Assembly (NCBI GenBank): GCA_004554555.1
Contig: SFLN01000023.1
Location: 1 to 43,286 of the forward strand
Origin: [Eubacterium] saphenum
Lineage (GTDB): Bacteria > Bacillota > Clostridia > Oscillospirales > Ruminococcaceae
Direction of reading: 5' to 3'
DNA length: 43,286 nt
Shown: positions 41,801 to 43,286 of the stretch, piece by piece
Layout of the letters: each line of letters begins with the position of its first letter
How positions within the stretch are numbered: position 1 is the first letter of the stretch
The notes under the pieces: generated by a model
What the model was told of the DNA's origin: nothing
The model's database searches: none
What the model saw: only the letters and a program-made list of their open reading frames with translations
Translations under genes and position numbers: made by a program

Positions 41801-43100
41801 ACAGCCCGAGTTCACGAAAGAAATGCGCAAAAACCACAAAATTCTCTGCCCGCAGATGGCGCCTATTCACTTCGATTTGCTGGAAATGGCGTTCAGATAC
41901 AGCGGCTATGATGTGGATGTTCTGCGCGACTGCTCGAAGGCGGTTGTCGATGAGGGCTTGAAATACGTCAACAATGACGCGTGCTATCCGTCGATTTTGA
42001 TTGTCGGACAGCTTATCCACGCGCTCAAGAGCGGCAAGTATGATATAAACAACACTTCCGTTCTGATAACCCAAACGGGCGGCGCGTGCCGTGCGACAAA
42101 CTATGTGGGAATGCTCAAGAAAGCGCTCAAGGACGCGGGATTTGACAATGTACCGCTGATTTCGCTGAACGTTGTCGGACTTGAGAAGCAGAGCGGCTTC
42201 AGACTCTCGGTTTCAATGGCGATAAGAGCGTTTATGGCGATGATTTACGGCGACGTGCTTTCGCGCTGCCTGTACAAGGTTCGTCCCTACGAGGTTGAAA
42301 AAGGCTCGGCGAACGCGCTTTATCAGAAGTGGCGGCTGAAGCTGCGCGATGATATGAAAACGCTCTCGATGAAGACCTTCAACAGCAACATCGAAGCGAT
42401 TGTCGAGGAGTTCAAAAATTTCCCCGTTCTCGATATCAAGAAGCCGCGCATCGGTCTTGTCGGAGAAATTCTCGTAAAATTCCACCCCGTTGCGAACAAC
42501 GACATTATCGGTTTGCTGGAAAACGAGGGCTGCGAGGTTGTCGTGCCGGATTTGATGGGATTTTTCTATTACATCTGCTCACACGGCGTGACGAAATCCG
42601 AGCTTTTGTATTGCTCAAAGACGAAGAAATTCGCCGAGAATGCGGCAATCAAAGCGATGAAGTTTATGGAAAAAGCGTACCGCAAGGCTGTTACGGGAAC
42701 GAAATTCGGCTGCCCGGGCGATATTTTCGAGATGCGCGAGATGGTAAAGCCGATTGTTTCGCCGGGCAACATCGCGGGCGAGGGCTGGTTCTTGTGCGCG
42801 GAGATGCTCGAGCTTATCCACGAGGGCGTCCCGAACATCGTTTGTATGCAGCCGTTTGCCTGCCTGCCGAACCACGTCACGGGCAAGGGCGTTATCGGTG
42901 AGCTTCGCCGCCGTCACCCCGAGAGCAATATCGTGGCGGTTGACTTTGACCCGGGCGCGTCCGAGGTTAACCAGGTGAACAGAATTAAGCTGATGCTGAC
43001 GAGAGCGTTTGCGGAGGCGGGACTTAGCCGAAAGAGCGTTATGAAGCCGCTCGAAACCGACGACAAGTACTCGCAGCTTATCGGCGCGATTTATAAATAA
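38808..43100 (+). CDS. Giant 2-hydroxyacyl-CoA dehydratase activase-related protein
   Basis: A 1430-residue protein. Two BadF/BcrA/HgdC-type ASKHA ATPase units come first: unit 1 (about 1-260) with GLDIGSTTVKAAVL, ELGGEDAKI, Cys in NGTCAGGTGAFID and in ASRCGVFAKSD; unit 2 (about 315-580) with YLGIDAGSTTTKAVLL, DIGGQDMKC, EACSSGCGSFI and GSRCTVFMNS. Both keep the cysteines that bridge a [4Fe-4S] cluster in HgdC. A short Cys segment (CGKCSNNCLL) follows, then a DUF2229/HgdB-like half (IGLPRVLGMYENFPFW, AGRPYHVDPEINHGLPEM, NDACYPSILIVGQLI, QPFACLPNHVTGKG). The family is common in Clostridia and its substrate is unknown. ATG 38808 is preferred to 38790, since GGAGAGGA lies between them. Confidence 0.88.
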   Translation: MRRVGLDIGSTTVKAAVLGENGELLHSRYQRHFSDIRKTVADIISEVGEKFPGEIALVAVTGSGGISVSKWLGIPFVQEVAAGTDAIKALIPQTDVAIELGGEDAKITYLTGGLEQRMNGTCAGGTGAFIDQMAALLNTDIGGLNELSKKHTTIYPIASRCGVFAKSDIQPLLNEGAKRSDIAASVFQSVVNQTISGLACGKPIRGNVAFLGGPLHYLSELRQRFIETLDLKPENIIIPENANLFVAMGCALSDEAEEMSIDELCKKAGNLGENQLREVERLAPLFENEDELKAFRERHAKSVIPTADLSAHTGACYLGIDAGSTTTKAVLLNKDAEILYSFYDNNHGDPLKSVIGILKDIYSKLPEGAYIAKACTTGYGEHLIKAALGADYGEIETMAHYKAADKILPGAEFILDIGGQDMKCMRVKNGEIESILLNEACSSGCGSFIENFANALGMTSAEFAVLGLSAEHPVDLGSRCTVFMNSRVKQAQKEGATVADISAGLSYSVCKNALFKVIKLRDTASMGDKIIVQGGTFMNDSVLRAFEKIVGKDVVRPDKAGLMGAYGSALVALERDDGEKSKIAPLDKLDSFKAEKTAARCGKCSNNCLLTITKFPDGTRYISNNRCERGAGNVSTGEKLPNLYDYKYHLLFDRECLPEDSAPRGVIGLPRVLGMYENFPFWHKLFTELGFSVKLSPKTTRAIYDKGIETMPSESVCYPAKLAHGHIQALIDEGVKLIFYPSMPYEMSDDIGGDNHYNCPVVATYSEVIRNSVPELRESVKFLNPFLPIFNEKRMGERLFEEFSANLSDKNITKKEITDALEKAYAEDAKFKETMRKKGEETLQFLKDNHKRGIVLAGRPYHVDPEINHGLPEMISGYGFAVLTEDSVAHIEQVVRPIRVVDQWTYHTRLYAAAHVVGKNDCLELVQLNSFGCGLDAITTDEVQEILRSFGKLYTCLKIDEVNNLGAARIRLRSLISVVDERERHKYKPVRGHVGYIRQPEFTKEMRKNHKILCPQMAPIHFDLLEMAFRYSGYDVDVLRDCSKAVVDEGLKYVNNDACYPSILIVGQLIHALKSGKYDINNTSVLITQTGGACRATNYVGMLKKALKDAGFDNVPLISLNVVGLEKQSGFRLSVSMAIRAFMAMIYGDVLSRCLYKVRPYEVEKGSANALYQKWRLKLRDDMKTLSMKTFNSNIEAIVEEFKNFPVLDIKKPRIGLVGEILVKFHPVANNDIIGLLENEGCEVVVPDLMGFFYYICSHGVTKSELLYCSKTKKFAENAAIKAMKFMEKAYRKAVTGTKFGCPGDIFEMREMVKPIVSPGNIAGEGWFLCAEMLELIHEGVPNIVCMQPFACLPNHVTGKGVIGELRRRHPESNIVAVDFDPGASEVNQVNRIKLMLTRAFAEAGLSRKSVMKPLETDDKYSQLIGAIYK

Positions 43101-43124
43101 TTGACGGATACCAAAGGAGTATTT

Positions 43125-43286
43125 ATGAAAAGAAGAATTTTGTCGGTTCTGCTTGCGACGGTAATGCTTTTCAGCACGGTAGTTTCTGCTTTTGCGTCGC
43201 AAACCTTGAAATACGATATAAACGGCTACGGCTATGAAAACGCTAAAGACGCTCTCGACCTGCTTAAGAGATATCTTGCGGGAACA
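43125..43286 (+). CDS. Secreted protein with dockerin-like motif, N-terminal fragment
   Basis: The first 54 residues run off the right edge. A signal peptide (MKRRILSVLLATVMLFSTVVSAFA) is followed directly by YDINGYGYENAKDALDLLKRYLAG, which resembles a dockerin calcium-binding repeat (D-x-N-x-D-G-x-x-N-x-x-D-A-L-x-L-L) with Tyr in place of one Asp. AAAGGAG precedes the ATG. The rest of the protein is not visible, so function cannot be stated. Confidence 0.75.
   Translation, partial: MKRRILSVLLATVMLFSTVVSAFASQTLKYDINGYGYENAKDALDLLKRYLAGT

Noticed and set aside
40263..42074. 603-codon minus-strand frame inside the activase-like gene
   Set aside because: Antisense shadow caused by codon bias of the large gene; no ribosome site or family match.

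Overview
The window looks like a chromosomal segment from an anaerobic, low-to-mid GC Clostridia member, most likely of the Ruminococcaceae/Oscillospirales group. Signs of this are Firmicutes-type L27 with its Prp processing protease, TTGACA-17-TATAAT promoters, frequent TTG starts, the YfmF/YfmH peptidase pair, Mini-RNase III, YitT and FapA/DUF342 proteins, a giant 2-hydroxyacyl-CoA dehydratase activase-like protein, Ser-rich lipoproteins and a dockerin-like motif at the right edge. No prophage, IS element, CRISPR array or rRNA was seen. Most genes are housekeeping.

Layout. 0.1-1.9 kb: two-gene Fe-S operon (GGGtGRT protein and NifU/IscU-like scaffold) under a dyad-overlapped promoter. 2-3.8 kb: two tandem paralogous CHAP-domain lipoproteins. 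3.9-5.5 kb: CobU-like gene and pilT. 5.7-7.7 kb: nadA-mnmA. 7.7-8.5 kb: a DUF378 protein and a Val-Asp-Gly tRNA cluster. 8.5-12 kb: a LacI regulator and a Ser-rich lipoprotein between two palindrome arrays. 12-17.4 kb: yebC, then yitT, mrnC, a methyltransferase, obg, rpmA, prp and rplU, all on the minus strand. 17.6-23.4 kb: an orphan small RNA candidate, then yfmF-yfmH-lgt-lipoprotein-folD-small membrane protein. 23.4-29.2 kb: a third palindrome array, an orphan mazF, dgt, a chemoreceptor and galM. 29.2-32.1 kb: trkA-trkH potassium uptake. 32.2-35.7 kb: thiS-thiF-thiG-thiH-tenI behind an unusual structured leader. 35.9-43.3 kb: tRNA-Ser, metA, a FapA-like gene, the activase-like giant and a truncated secreted protein.

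The main non-routine signals are non-coding. (1) Three modular arrays of hairpins hold eight copies of a 33-nt palindrome with a nearly constant seven-base centre and covarying 13-nt arms; all three sit between convergent gene ends and point the same way. (2) A free-standing RNA of about 130 nt has its own promoter and terminator, a CU-rich loop and an anti-Shine-Dalgarno segment. (3) The thiS leader is not a TPP riboswitch by its motifs; its closing helix ends in seven T, as in a ligand-gated terminator.

Two genes (lgt and the chemoreceptor) each appear broken by an internal deletion plus frameshift. Both junctions could have arisen between short direct repeats, so either real decay or assembly error is possible. 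Protein oddities include a CobU homologue without its nucleotidylated histidine and a lipoprotein joining a leucine-rich fragment to a SecD-type head domain.
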